Shown: piece after piece, positions 23,337-34,702 of the stretch
Position numbering within the stretch: position 1 is the stretch's first letter
Layout of the letters: every line of letters begins with the position of its first letter
Source of the DNA: Solen grandis
Lineage: Eukaryota; Mollusca; Bivalvia; Adapedonta; Solenidae
Assembly (NCBI GenBank): GCA_021229015.1
Contig: CM037781.1
Coordinates: forward strand, 39,725,897 to 39,789,896
DNA length: 64,000 nt
Direction: 5' to 3'
The notes under the pieces: model-generated
Database searches by the model: none
Told to the model about the DNA's origin: nothing
What the model saw: only the letters and a program-made list of their open reading frames with translations
Program-made: the position numbers and the translations under genes

Positions 23337-26300
23337 GTAAGATGATGTGCTTATGCAGTTAAAATGAAGGAATGGTAGGACATAATAAACATTCCCTGTC
23401 ACTGATTTGCAATATATTCTCCATTCTTATATATAAAATAATATCGGATAGAATTAAAGATGTTACCCAATCAAAAAAAAAGCATGTTGAATTTCCAATG
23501 CCTTATAAAATTCATTAATACACAATTGAAGATGTAACAGACATTAACTATGCACATGTTATGTATTAGGTATTCACCAATTTACAACACAGTAACCATT
23601 GATTTATTTGATACTGTTCAAAATGATATAGATGATTTTGCTGCTTTAGGGGCAGTATATATAGCTGGAGATTGGAATAGTAGAGTAGGAGAAAGACATG
23701 ATTTTATTTTAAATGATACACTCAATAAAGATTTAGATGATGATGAATATAGCCCTGATAATCATAATCCTAGGTCTTCCTCAGACAAAGTTAGTAATAG
23801 TTATGGTTATAAATTACTAGAACTTTGCAAAGCAACAGGTTTCAGAATTGCAAATGGCAGATTATACAATGATCATCTAGGCAAGTTCACTTTTGCAAAT
23901 TCTAGAGGGGCTTCAGTCATAGATTTATTAATATGTAGAGAGTGTGATATACATTTTATGTCAAACTTTGAGATAAGTGATTTTAATGAATACAGTGACC
24001 ATGCTAGCCTACTATTCTCTGTTAAATGTAATACAATAGATCAAAACAATTGCAGTTTTAATAAAGGCACTAAGATTGCATGGAATGATGATTTTAAACA
24101 GCAATTTAGAGCTGGAATAATTGGAAAGTTGACAAACTTGAATAAGTTGGTCACAAATATTGATACAAGTAGTAGGAATTCTATCAATACTGTGTTAAAT
24201 GATTTCACTGAGGTTTTGAGAGATGTAACGGATCCTTTGTTTATGAAAAAATATGAATATAAACAAAAAAATCAATTCAATGACAAACCCATTGTTGAAA
24301 ACAAGGACTGGTTTGATGGGGAATGTGAAAGGGCAAGAGATAAATATATCAATGACTTGAAATGTTTTCAATATGTAAATTCAAATGAGAATAGACAAAA
24401 ATTCTGTGCATCAAAAAAGTTGTACAAAGATTTGTGTAGAAGAAAGAAGAAAACATATGAAAGTAAGAAAATTAAGGAAATTGAACAATTAAAACATGCA
24501 AGACCAAGGGATTTTTGGAAATATTTTAAGAAGACTTCGAAGACTTCTAGTAATATAAGTATAGAAGAATTTAAAAACTATTTTGCAAATCTTGGTAATC
24601 TAGATTCACAAAATACTAATATTGAGGCTGAACATTTTTGTAAAGAACATAATTTTGAAGATATTCAAGGCCAAATGCTTGATGAAATGGACATGAATAT
24701 TTCAATAGAGGAGGTTATTACAGCATCAAAGACTTTAAAAAGAAATAAAGCTATGGGAAGTGACAAAATACTAAATGAATACTTAATTGAGAGCATGGAT
24801 ATTATTGGCTCTCATGTTTGTGACATATTCAATGCAATTTTAAATTCAGGTTTTTTTCCTGAAAAATGGATGGAAGGTGTCATTGTACCTTTCACAAAAA
24901 AGGAAATAAAGATAATGTTGATAATTACAGAGGTATCACATTGGTGAGCTGTCTTTCCAAACTATTTACAACAATATTAAATAATAGGATCAATAAGTTC
25001 TGTGAAGAAAATAATGTAATCTCTGATGCTCAATTTGGATTTAGAAAAGGTAAATCTACTGTGGATGCATTATTTATATTGTCTAGTATTGTGCAAAATT
25101 ATATTTTTCAGAAAAAAAGGTTATATTGTGTTTTTATTGATCTTAGTAAATGTTTTGATTCAATTTATAGAAATGCATTATGGATGAAAATGTTTAAAGC
25201 AGGTATAAAAGGAAAAATCTTACGTATAATAAAGGATATGTATCAAAAAGTAAAAGCATGTGTAAGAAGTTGTAATAGTCATAGTGACTATTTTGAATAT
25301 GCCATAGGTTTACGTCAAGGTGAGATCATGTCGCCGATTTTATTTTCATTATTTATTGAAGACCTAGAGCTTTACCTAGAAGATAGCATAGACTCAGGTA
25401 TACATATTGATGACATTGTTCTTATTTTGTTGTTATTTGCTGATGACATGGTGATACTTGCAAAATCGCCCGAAGAACTACAACGTAATCTTGATTTGTT
25501 GTATCAATATTGCCAAAATTGGGGACTGAAAGTAAATACAGAAAAAAGTAAAATTATGGTTTTTAGGAAAAGAGGTAAATTATCTGAAAATGAAAGGTGG
25601 ATATACGATGGGAGTGAAATAGAAGTGGTGGATAATTTTACATACCTAGGGACTATATTTCATTATACTGATAATTTTAATCTAAATGAACAATATGTGA
25701 CAGGTAAAGGATTGAAAGCTATGAACACGCTGCTTAATTATTGCAGAAGGCTTAAATTTGCACCAAGAATATTGTGCCAGTTATTTGATGCATTTGTAGG
25801 CTCCATTTTATGTTACTCGTCAGAGGTGTGGGGCTTTAAGAAATATAAGCAAATAGAAAGACTGCACTTAAAATTTTGTAAAAGAATTTTAAAGGTTAGA
25901 ACTAATACAAGTAATGTAGGTGTGTATGGCGAGCTTGGAAGATACCCTATTTATATTTCACATTGGATGAGAATAATTAAATATTGGTTTAAATTGTTAT
26001 ACACAGATAATATTATATTACAAAAAGTATATAACCTAGCTGTGGAAGATTTTAAGAAAGGAGCAAAAAATTGGGTGTATAATCTGAGAATACTACTTTT
26101 TACTTATGGACATGGATATGTTTGGGAAAATCCTTATAGTGTCAATACTAAGTATTTTGTTATCATGTTTAAGAAAGTCCTAACAGACTGTTTTGTGCAA
26201 GAGTGGACAGCAAATGTAAATGCAAATAATGTATTACTGATTTATAAAAACTGTAAGGTAAATTTTGAATATGAAAATTATTTGAGTATTCCGGTACATC

Positions 26301-29300
26301 TTAGACATTATATTACGAGGTTGAGATTATGTGGACACTCACTACGGGTACACACAGGTAGATATACTAGAAATAGAATTTCACGAGAGGAGAGAATTTG
26401 TCAGTGTTGTGCTACAGGAGATGTAGAAGATGAGTATCATTTTGTAATTATCTGTCCTGCATACAGTGAATTTAGATGTTATTTCGTCAAGAAATATTAT
26501 TTAGTTAGACCAAGCATGTCTAAATTCATAGAGTTGATGAAAACATCTAACATGAATTTAATAAAGAAAATTAGCTTGTTTTGTAAAAGAGCACTAGAAC
26601 TTAGAAATACAATTCTGAACTGTACCACAGTTAACAAGTAGAATACAAGTAAAATAAGTTCACCATTACAAACCATTACAAATGGTAAATTATTTTGTTA
26701 GTATCCCTATCTATAAAGAAATGTTTTACCTGTTGTTCCTCATAGTATCAGGCATAGTCATTTCAATTTTCATCGATACACGTCGACCCTGTAAAATAAG
26801 ACACTCCACAAAGAATCGATTTAATCTTAAGAATACATGTTAATATACTCTAATATATAGGACTGAAAGTTTTATTTGCTTTGTTAAATATAAATATGCT
26901 ATGTGTATGCAATATACATTTAAACAAACGTTGCATATAGTGAAGAAAGTTTACTTATCTGAGGTTCCTGCTTAGTTGTAGATTTTTGTCGACATTCCAA
27001 TAAGCCTAGAGTGATTTTCCTCATTGTATGTAGAAATTAATAAATCCGGATATAAAACAATATCATTCCTGAGGCTAAAGCCACTTGGAAAACAATACTA
27101 ACACATATTTATTATGAAAATGTTCCTTTTGTAACACGTGTGTTATTATCGCATTGGACCGGAAGTAAATAACGTCACATGATCGTGTTATGATCAGTTG
27201 TCAATTTACGGCTACCAAAATTGAACACCGGTACCAATGCGAGTGCTGTGTTTGTTATGTACATGAGTTTTTGAATGTTATATAAATGAACACATTGTGT
27301 ATATCTAATATACATATATTTTTATTACTTCATTATTATACTTAAGCTACATTCTCGAAAGAACTTGATATAGATCTATATGTTTATACTGATTATACAT
27401 ATATGTATTTTGTGTGTGTGTGTGTGTGTGTGTGACTTTCTATCTCCATTTTTTTTTTTTTTTTTTTTTTTTTTCACTGGAATTCCTTCTCTTTTCTTTT
27501 TTTTTCTTTTTTTCTTTTTTTCGCATACTGTTTCTCACTTGACTCGTGAACATTTGTTTAATGCAATAGATATTCACATTGAAAAATGTTTATGTACTCA
27601 TAATTTGTATTTTGTAAAAGATATGTGAATATCATGTAAAAGACAATGTACTATGTATACGTCGAAATAAAAATTTCTGTCTGTCTGTCTGTCTGGTAAA
27701 ATTCCTGAATAGATGTCTTTATATTTTCGTTAAAGTACTGTTACAGCAAAGGTATCGCCCATCAGTGTAGGAATAGAGCAAGAACATATCAGTTCAACAT
27801 ACTAAACAGTACATGTGGTAAAATTTGAATGGTGTAGCTAAGGAATTCATAAAAAAGGACACTGGAACATAGTCAAGGTCATCCAAGGTCAAAATTCATA
27901 ACTTAAACCATATTATAGTAAACTTAAAAAATTCAAACGTAAGTCACGGTTATCCAATGTCAAAGACCAATTTCACACACAAAACTATACCTGTGGTCAA
28001 AATTAAAGACCATAGCTCGATCTAGGGTCTAAAAACAAGTTATCATCGGTTATAAGCAATTTTGACCCTAAGGCTATGATTTGAATAAATTTGGTAAAGG
28101 ACCACAAGGAAGTTGCACATTCCAAATATCTATGCTCTAGACCTTCTGTTTTCTGATAAGAATTTTTTAAATCTAGAGTGTAGAAACGGCATATTTGAAT
28201 GGTTTCCTGGGATGCCAAAGCCACTGACATACTGTTGTCATTAACATTGTGTAGGCGTTTAGTGACTATTGCTTAATAATTGCATGTGCTAGAGAGAAAA
28301 GGAAAATCTGGTATTTTCATAAACCATAGGCCATAACCCCAGACCAAATTTGCTGATAGCAGCCATAATCAAACTTGGTCCGGAGATTATGGCGAAAAAC
28401 ATTGTCCTTAAGTTCGAAGATGATGGCTTTAGAAATGAAGACGTTATCAAGAGTGTGAACAAAGTAAAGCCCGGCATTTTTTACAATTAAAGAGCCATAA
28501 CGCCTAACCTTATAAGCTAAAATCATCCATAATCGAACTTGGTCGAGAGGTTATGGCCAAAAGGATTATCATAAAGTTCAAAGACGATTGCTTAAGAAAT
28601 GAAGATGCTAGAGTGAAAACAAAATTAAATCTGACAATTGTTTGTATTTAAAACGCTAAAACTCTTGACTTAATTGGCCCATACCAGACATATTCAAACT
28701 TGGCTGAGAGATTACAACTATAAAATTATCATGAAGTTTGAAGATGGTTACTAAAAGAAATGAAGATTTCAGAGTATAAACAAACAAATTGAGGACAATG
28801 GACATTCAAAGATCCTGAACACATCTGCTCAGATGTGCTAAACAAAATGACAACCATGGGACGCGAACCATGGAAATTTGATTTTTCAAAGCATACACCT
28901 TACCTCTCGGTAATTATATTATTATATCAATATTGCACTCTTTATTGTTTATAAATACTGTCAAAGTTTCCAATACCGTACTCGCATATATGCATACAAT
29001 TTCTTGCCTATAAATAGCACACAGAAAGAGACTTCAATTCATAGAGGTTGTTGGGAATCGAAGGTTATTGTTGGACTGTTATTAATGATGTACATTTTTA
29101 ATGATGTCGGTCTTCAGAGCTCTTGATCTTATATATGATTTACTTCCATAGGTCCAACAACTGCACTTATAAAAAAAGATGACGAAACACTTGATAGCTT
29201 CGGGTTTGACGCTGAAATGAAATATATGGAATTAGGAGAGGACAAAGATAACTGGTACTTTTTTAACAGATTCAAGATGATGCTGTTCAACAACTCAGTA

Positions 29301-32300
29301 AGTGTTAAGTAATGTTGTATGTCTTTGAAAGGTATCACTAATACGGTCCTCGTACTTGTGATTTTCACATAAAATACATTAATTAATATATATTAACTTA
29401 ATATCCATACGCGTTTTGTTGAAAATAACGTTAGTTTTATTTTGAATAAACATCATTGTAGGTATCAACAATCCCTTTATCTTACCTTCCAACATATACA
29501 TCTTTCGAGTTTTAATAACCTGGCATTTTTCAAACATTTAATATGGTTATATTTTGGTTATAATGACTTTTATTCAATTATCTATCTGAACGAAGACCCT
29601 GGTGTATTTAATTTTTCAGTCATGCTTGTATTCAGGTTATCAAACCGATGCTAATTATTGACAAAAGTACTACTGCATTAGTCTTTGTTGATATGATTTT
29701 ATTCAGCTATTGATACGTATTCATAATTATTTGCCATTAGTTTATATACATGTATTTCACTCCACTGAAAAGGTTACACTCATTCAGTACAGTGTCAGCG
29801 TTGTTAAATTTATCTTTCTATTCAAACTAATAATAGTTTGATCGTATTTGCCTTCTCGATAAATATCTTGTTTGTAAATCAGTTCATGAATTTCAAGAAA
29901 CATAATCAAATATATATTTATTAATCTATTCATATTTCCAATCCTTCAGGGCATCGCAACGTTTATTCTAGTGCATCATTTTTGGCACTATATTCCCATC
30001 ATGTACATGTATATGCCACATTAGAGTTTTCAATGTCTTATTATGTTATTGCCGTAATGAGTTTTCATACGTGATTACTTTTTAATGTACATATTTACGA
30101 CCAACGACGTTTAAATCTTTTTACTGAAATGTTTTGTTTTTATTTGGGTTTTTTTATGAAGATTTTGAATTATCCAAATGCATCGCTATGCAAGGGAACA
30201 AACACACACACGACATTTAATTTAAGACCGGTAAAGAAATTGTAAGTTTTTTATAAAGGTGAATTTAATACAAATGACTTATTTGAAAGAACAAAAAACT
30301 TCCTTAACTATAATGATTACTGGAATTGACCAAGTCATCCGTATGAATTGCAACCTACATTGTGTGCCATGTATCAAAGGTTACCCGAATAATGTATCAT
30401 TTAAGAACAGAACACGAATTCAGCCAATCACCTTAAACATCAGCAAATACAATGGAATGCGGAAAACACATATTTCAATATCATGTTAATTGGCTTACAA
30501 CAATGGTAGCCATTAGGGCGCGACGGATGTCACTAGAATAGGCGTGAAATTTTGTTCGATAGCGTCTTTAATCAAATTTAAATTGCTGTTCGGGACTGTC
30601 AAGGTTGTTTGTTATAGTTAACATTTCGTTCCATCCTTTTTTTTCTTTCGAACGTATGAACTTAACATTAAACAAGATGTGTTCGAAAAACACTTGCCCC
30701 TGTCCGAGCTGGTCACATGTCAAATAATTAATGTCAATTGAAAGCAATTCATGAGTGGAGTAAGTACGTCAAATATATCCTTTATTCCATATAGTAATGA
30801 AGTAATGCTCAAGACAAAAATAAAATGAGATAATAAAAAATGACGGAATTCTGTTTTGTAATCATCACACTTCTGCTACTGACTATCTGTTCATATTTTA
30901 AGTTTCTAATCAATACCTCAAACAGTTGAGGAGTTATGATATGGGCAAAAATCTATATAAAATAACGGGAGATAATACAAAATCAGACTCGGCAGCGTTA
31001 TGGTTCTTGGTTACTGCACTGCTCCTACTCGCTATCACATTATTTTCAAGATTCATGTCCTTACATTGTTTACATTATCAAAAGGGAGATACATGTAATG
31101 AAAAAACGGACTTCGCAGAGTTCTTCTTGGAGTCTTGGTCAATGCACGTTTCCTAGTTGTTTTCTACTTATAAAGTTTTCAATTATAATAAATAAGTAAT
31201 TTTCTGGGCAGAAATTCATTGTAAAATTAAATAAAAGGGAGAATTTTAAAAAAAAAGTCCAGGTAGAGTTACGATACTTGGTTACTGAAATCCCAATGAA
31301 TCTCATCGTCTATTTATGTTTTAGGTTTCATGTCAATACCTTGTATAGTCAATGAGTTATGCTCCCGACAAAAAAAATGAAATAAATAAATAAATAAATG
31401 GGAGGTTATTCAAAAATTGGACCAGGTATAGTATGGTTTTTAGCTACTGCACTTCACCTATTTGTATTTTATCCATATATGAAGTTTTAAGTCAATATTT
31501 TGTATAGTTTTCAAGTTATGGTCAAAGTTAAAGTTGCTGTAAAACCAACCAACAAACAGATAGGGCAAAAAAAAATATGTCCCGATATATCCCGATCACA
31601 GATCTCGGGGGAATGATAAAAAGGAAACTCGCCTGTGTTCGCTGGTCTCTTTCGTATTACAGAGACATTTCGTTCGATCATGTCTGGATCGTATAAGCTA
31701 TTATATTCAAGTGATAAATATGATAAATAATCGGTCAAATTTTAATATTTGTTGTCATTTATTTTATTTCAGGAATTGAATAGGAATACCATGCTAACAG
31801 ATGCTGCAGGAAAATCATTATCTGCAATAAAGGTTTTCTCTCTGTGTATAAAATATTTGAAGGAAGACTTTTTGGCAGCTATGAGTGATCAGAGAGGTAA
31901 TCTTTATTTAGAAAAAGATGAAATGCATGTGGTCCTGACTGTTCCAGCAATATGGAGTGATGCTGCAAAACAGTTTATGCGTGAAGCAGCAATAGAAGTA
32001 ATAAAGTTAAGATATGCATTTTAATGTTATGGCATTCAAGAAGGATATAATGACGTTCTGATGTTATTTTATCACGGATATTATGACTAGTACATTTTGA
32101 AAATAAATGTAATTGAAAGACGTAATTCAGCATTTAAGATAAATAATTTTTAAATTAATATCAATGGTCCATAAGTCGAGGTTGTTGTAGACCCTGCTCG
32201 AACATTGCTGGAAGGCTTCCTCACATAAAAAAATCCATAAAGTCAATATGTGTCATAGGGAACATTTTATTCGACAGTATATTTCAAAGTGAAATAAGGG

Positions 32301-34702
32301 CATGGTTATGTTTTTTGTAAATTAGAATGTGTTTTGCAAATAAATAGTTTGTTTTTATTAACGACTTTATTAAGGGAAATAAGAGTCTGATTATTATAAA
32401 ATAACAAGGGTATATGAATATCAATCTAAAACCTTCCTAACTAAACGCAAGGAAGCAATAAGTATATGATTAAAAAATTGTGTGTGTAAAGTGAAATTAA
32501 TGTCAAAAGAAATATTATACACTAGTATGAACCAAAATATGAAAAGAGATATTAAAATAATAAAGATTTGAAAAAACGGGGCGCGACATGTCGAGCTTGG
32601 AAAAAATAAATCCTAGTGTTATCAATTTGTTCAAATAAACTTTTTCGATATGATATATTTGGATTACAAATATATATTGTGAATTAATTAAACAGACAAG
32701 TATGGATTCCTTATATGCATATGACAATATTTAGAACTGTATTTTACAATGTTTGCAGGCAGGCATAAATGGTGACAATCTTGTTATAGCCCTTGAGCCC
32801 GAAGCTGCTTCGATTTATTGTCGATACCTGTCTGTTCGAAAAATAGATGTGTCGATAAGTACACTCCCCAGTGGAACAAAGTACATGGTGTTAGATGCAG
32901 GAGGTTAGCTATTGATTGAAACTTCTAATAGTTCATATACATTGTGCACGCCATAAGCTAAATGCATCACGTAAAATATTTAGATGATACAATTACTAGT
33001 TAAGAATAGCTAATACAGAAACTAATCATTTAGTTTCTCACATGCTGGGTAAATCACCGGTAGATCCTTGTTTACATGTTAGGCAAACAGATCTATTTAG
33101 TGAAAAGAAATAAGGCTTTATTTTAGGGTTAATATAAAAACAAGATCATGCTATTCTAACATGTCTACATATGGTTTAAATTTTAATCAAGGGGGAACAG
33201 TTGATGTCACAGTGCATGAGGTTTTCGAGAACGGTCATTTAAAGGAAATACATGCGGCTAGTGGAGGGGCCTGGGGAGGCACAAAGGTAGACGAGGCATT
33301 TGTACAGTTCTTGGAGGTCATTGCTGGTGAGTACATGTGCTATATTGCAATTTTCCGTGTTAATAATAAACATCATAGAAAATACTTTTGGTATTTTTCA
33401 TTGCAGTGCTTTTTCTAAAGCACTCATTTAAATGTATTTATCAAAAACATATTTGCTGAAAAGTCGCCACACTTGATATTGCTAGGGTGTAATAAAATGA
33501 TGTGTGCCAATGTTGTGATAACATAAAGAATGATGCCATCAACTGAAATATGTTTTCATATCATGCTTACACATAGTCAAAGATACGAGAATCTGATGTA
33601 GCATAGAAAACAAGTTAACTCCAATATCAACTAAATGTAGTTATTATAAATAATAATCATAAGAACAAAACACTTTATTTTCTTACCAGCAAATATACTT
33701 CAATGAAAAATGATGTTAAGAACTGAAAGATATTTCTGTCTAATTATTATTTTTATTTTTTATTTTTTTTTGTAGGAAAAGAGGTATTGGATGAACTGCG
33801 AAAATCTTACCCTGAAGACTTTCTCGATATCATGCGTGACTTTGAGGTTCGAAAAAGGGAATTTAAGATGGGAGATAAACAAACGGCAACAATTAGGCTA
33901 CCAACTTGGACATTGGCACATATTTGTTCTGAAAAAGAGCACCCGCCCATTACTGAAACCTTGTCAAAGTCTCGATACAGAAACAACGTAACTTTCAAAA
34001 GAGACAGACTGATTATTGACTCCGAAACATTCACAGGTTTTTTCAAAGAGACATTGGATAGCATAGTCAGTCATATTACTGAAGTTTTAGAGCAGCCTGA
34101 CGTTGAGGACTGCTTCGGAATCTTGATGGTCGGTGGGTTTTCTGAAGCCTTCTTGCTAAAAGACAAAATAAGGTCCACTTTTCCTGAATAAGAAAATTAT
34201 CGTTCCGCAAGACCCAGGACTAGCGATTCTCAAGGGTGCAGTTATCTTTGGGCATGAACCAGAAACAATTTCACAGAGAATCAGTAGATTTACATATGGC
34301 GTAGATATTGTCGAAGAATTCATAGACCGACTTCACCCACAAGCAAAGAAGACTGTAATTGATGGAAAGCTGTATTGTGCAGATATTTTTTCAACATTAA
34401 TATGGGCCGGAGAATGTCTAAAAGTTGGTCAACGGAAAGATTGCGGCTGGTATTATCCTGTGACTGAAAAACAAAAACATATCGCGCTTCCATTATACGT
34501 CGCAAAAGACATTACTCCTAAGTATGTGACAGATGCAGAATGTATGCGTATTGGTAAGATTAGAGTTGGAACACCGTTTCATCCAAACGGTGAGCGGATG
34601 GTAAACTTCACTGTGATTTTCGGAGGAACGGAGATAAAAATTGAATGCACCAATGAGGACACAAATGAGACAAAACATCAGTTTATAGAATTTCTTGGTT
34701 AG
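23186..34702 (+). CDS. HSPA12-like: HSPA12-like gene B (tandem paralogue of gene A), six coding exons, one frameshift
   Basis: The exons are 23,186-23,336, 29,152-29,297, 31,773-31,997, 32,759-32,903, 33,192-33,326 and 33,776-34,702, with the same phases as gene A. With a leader-exon Met and the frame corrected, the product is about 576 residues. HSP70-type motifs are all present: AIDFGTTYSGW, VLTVPAIWSDAAKQF, ALEPEAASIYC, VLDAGGGTVDVT and LMVGGFSEAF. HSPA12 proteins are divergent members of the HSP70/actin ATPase superfamily and are strongly multiplied in bivalves; their substrates are poorly known. The last exon has one extra base near 34,186, giving TAA at 34,189, while the rest continues open in the next frame to 34,702. 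The protein would end right after the adenosine motif. Intron 1 (5,815 bp) carries a LINE; intron 2 (2,475 bp) carries a tandem-repeat element. It is a pseudogene, a shortened gene, or an intact gene with a sequence error. Confidence 0.87.
23550..24947 (+). CDS. LINE open frame, part 1: endonuclease C-terminal part and linker to reverse transcriptase
   Basis: Near residues 39-43 it reads AGDWNSRVGE, the GD(F/W)N block of AP-endonuclease-like LINE endonucleases. At 147-153 EYSDHAS carries the terminal SDH motif. ELCKATGFRIANGRL and FTFANSRGASVIDLL fit the same fold. The frame then runs through a basic linker and the RT N-terminal region (NKAMGSDKI, FFPEKWMEGVIVP) and leaves frame at about 24,890, where the expected continuation is one base out of phase. 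The apparent start is only the first ATG in a 5'-truncated copy. Confidence 0.85.
   Translation: MHMLCIRYSPIYNTVTIDLFDTVQNDIDDFAALGAVYIAGDWNSRVGERHDFILNDTLNKDLDDDEYSPDNHNPRSSSDKVSNSYGYKLLELCKATGFRIANGRLYNDHLGKFTFANSRGASVIDLLICRECDIHFMSNFEISDFNEYSDHASLLFSVKCNTIDQNNCSFNKGTKIAWNDDFKQQFRAGIIGKLTNLNKLVTNIDTSSRNSINTVLNDFTEVLRDVTDPLFMKKYEYKQKNQFNDKPIVENKDWFDGECERARDKYINDLKCFQYVNSNENRQKFCASKKLYKDLCRRKKKTYESKKIKEIEQLKHARPRDFWKYFKKTSKTSSNISIEEFKNYFANLGNLDSQNTNIEAEHFCKEHNFEDIQGQMLDEMDMNISIEEVITASKTLKRNKAMGSDKILNEYLIESMDIIGSHVCDIFNAILNSGFFPEKWMEGVIVPFTKKEIKIMLIITEVSHW
24866..26641 (+). CDS. LINE open frame, part 2: reverse transcriptase and Cys/His C-terminal tail
   Basis: True homology starts at about HKKGNKDNVDNYRGITL (residues 10-26); the first nine residues are a frame artefact. 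Seen: FIDLSKCFDS (RT motif A, about 90-99), GLRQGEIMSPILFSLFI (motif B, 148-164), FADDMVIL with the catalytic Asp pair at 193-194, and then a long C-terminal region with a CxxC-H-C style cluster (ICQCC, YHFVIICP). Parts 1 and 2 overlap by 82 bp in different frames. A one-base deletion in the T run before CACAAAA explains it, so this copy is inactive. Confidence 0.9.
   Translation: MDGRCHCTFHKKGNKDNVDNYRGITLVSCLSKLFTTILNNRINKFCEENNVISDAQFGFRKGKSTVDALFILSSIVQNYIFQKKRLYCVFIDLSKCFDSIYRNALWMKMFKAGIKGKILRIIKDMYQKVKACVRSCNSHSDYFEYAIGLRQGEIMSPILFSLFIEDLELYLEDSIDSGIHIDDIVLILLLFADDMVILAKSPEELQRNLDLLYQYCQNWGLKVNTEKSKIMVFRKRGKLSENERWIYDGSEIEVVDNFTYLGTIFHYTDNFNLNEQYVTGKGLKAMNTLLNYCRRLKFAPRILCQLFDAFVGSILCYSSEVWGFKKYKQIERLHLKFCKRILKVRTNTSNVGVYGELGRYPIYISHWMRIIKYWFKLLYTDNIILQKVYNLAVEDFKKGAKNWVYNLRILLFTYGHGYVWENPYSVNTKYFVIMFKKVLTDCFVQEWTANVNANNVLLIYKNCKVNFEYENYLSIPVHLRHYITRLRLCGHSLRVHTGRYTRNRISREERICQCCATGDVEDEYHFVIICPAYSEFRCYFVKKYYLVRPSMSKFIELMKTSNMNLIKKISLFCKRALELRNTILNCTTVNK
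27413..27475. repeat. (TG)n and poly-T microsatellites
   Basis: A TG run is followed by a T run of about 25. A further T/C-rich stretch continues to 27,522. Confidence 0.9.
28056..28185 (+). repeat. Fragment of the 168-bp unit family also seen at 39.6-40.4 kb
   Basis: CAATTTTGACC, ATGATTTGAA, CCAAATATCTATGCTCTAG and GATAAGAATTTTTT follow the same order as the units at 39,741-39,870. Confidence 0.7.
28290..28805 (+). repeat. Degenerate tandem repeat, period about 162 bp, three units
   Basis: (A/G)AACTTGG anchors lie at 28,371, 28,535 and 28,696. Each is followed by an AGATTATGGC-like block and then GAAATGAAGA. The open frames here (28,289-28,526, -) are by-products of the repeat. Confidence 0.75.
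29152..29297 (+). CDS. HSPA12-like: Gene B, second conserved exon
   Basis: Acceptor TTCCATAG, donor CTCA/GTAAGT, phase 1 to 0. It encodes GPTTALIKKDDETLDSFGFD and on to NWYFFNRFKMMLFNNS. It is in frame, and it is the reference that shows the 2-bp loss in gene A. Confidence 0.88.
29298..31772. other. Gene B intron 2
   Basis: 2,475 bp against 451 bp in gene A. The element at 30,672-31,550 accounts for part of it. The open frames 29,442-29,654 and 30,259-30,489 have no recognisable similarity. Confidence 0.7.
30672..31550 (+). mobile_element. Interspersed element family 3 with internal tandem units of about 165 bp
   Basis: The head ACAAGATGTGTTCG and TTCATGAGTGGAGTAAGT match 13,640-13,895 inverted. 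The body has units built around GTCAATACCT(T/C)..GAGTTATG (30,912; 31,323; 31,488) and ATGGTT(C)TT..TACTGCACT. It has no protein-coding capacity. It is probably a non-autonomous DNA element with amplified internal repeats, a form common in bivalves; the class is inferred. Confidence 0.7.
31773..31997 (+). CDS. HSPA12-like: Gene B, third conserved exon
   Basis: 225 bp as in gene A; acceptor TTATTTCAG, donor GAA/GTAATA. It encodes ELNRNTMLTDAAGKSLSAIK through VLTVPAIWSDAAKQF to AAIE. The end of the exon is nearly identical to gene A at the DNA level. Confidence 0.9.
31998..32758. other. Gene B intron 3, nothing else recognised
   Basis: 761 bp, almost the same length as in gene A (760 bp), but the sequence has drifted. 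No element seen. Confidence 0.5.
32759..32903 (+). CDS. HSPA12-like: Gene B, fourth conserved exon
   Basis: Acceptor GTTTGCAG, donor GGAG/GTTAGC, phase 0 to 1. It encodes AGINGDNLVIALEPEAASIY and on to MVLDAG. It is 12 bp shorter than in gene A, in frame. Confidence 0.88.
33192..33326 (+). CDS. HSPA12-like: Gene B, fifth conserved exon (phosphate-2 loop)
   Basis: Acceptor TTAATCAAG, donor GCTG/GTGAGT, phase 1 to 1. It encodes GGTVDVTVHEV, HAASGGAWGGTKVDEAF and LEVIAG. The open frame around it (33,161-33,418) runs into both introns. Confidence 0.88.
33776..34702 (+). CDS. HSPA12-like: Gene B, last conserved exon, with +1 frameshift at about 34,186
   Basis: Acceptor TTTTGTAG. The first part encodes GKEVLDELRKSYPEDFL through ILMVGGFSEAFLLKDKI to TFPE and then TAA at 34,189-34,191. 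From 34,187 the next frame continues NKKIIVPQDPGLAILKGAVI to the end at FLG and TAG 34,702, with no other stop over 172 codons. The exon is 927 bp against 926 bp in gene A, so one inserted base explains the break. That the downstream part is fully open argues for a very recent mutation or a base-call error. Confidence 0.85.

Larger units (their letters stand above)
23545..27694 (+). mobile_element. 5'-truncated non-LTR retrotransposon (LINE) in gene B intron 1
   Basis: The C-terminal part of an endonuclease/exonuclease/phosphatase-type endonuclease is followed by a reverse transcriptase and a Cys/His tail. The 3' end has AATAAAAATT followed by (CTGT)n at about 27,678-27,694, a simple-repeat tail as found in several LINE clades. 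The N-terminal half of the endonuclease is missing, as expected from incomplete reverse transcription. The 3' boundary, and whether all of 26,700-27,650 belongs to the element, are inferred. It sits in the same strand sense as the host gene. Clade not assigned (Jockey/CR1/L2-like by general look). Target-site duplications not found by eye. Confidence 0.85.
23337..29151. other. Gene B intron 1
   Basis: 5,815 bp against 1,854 bp in gene A. The difference is mostly the LINE at about 23,545-27,694. After it comes repeat sequence at 28,056-28,800. Confidence 0.8.
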
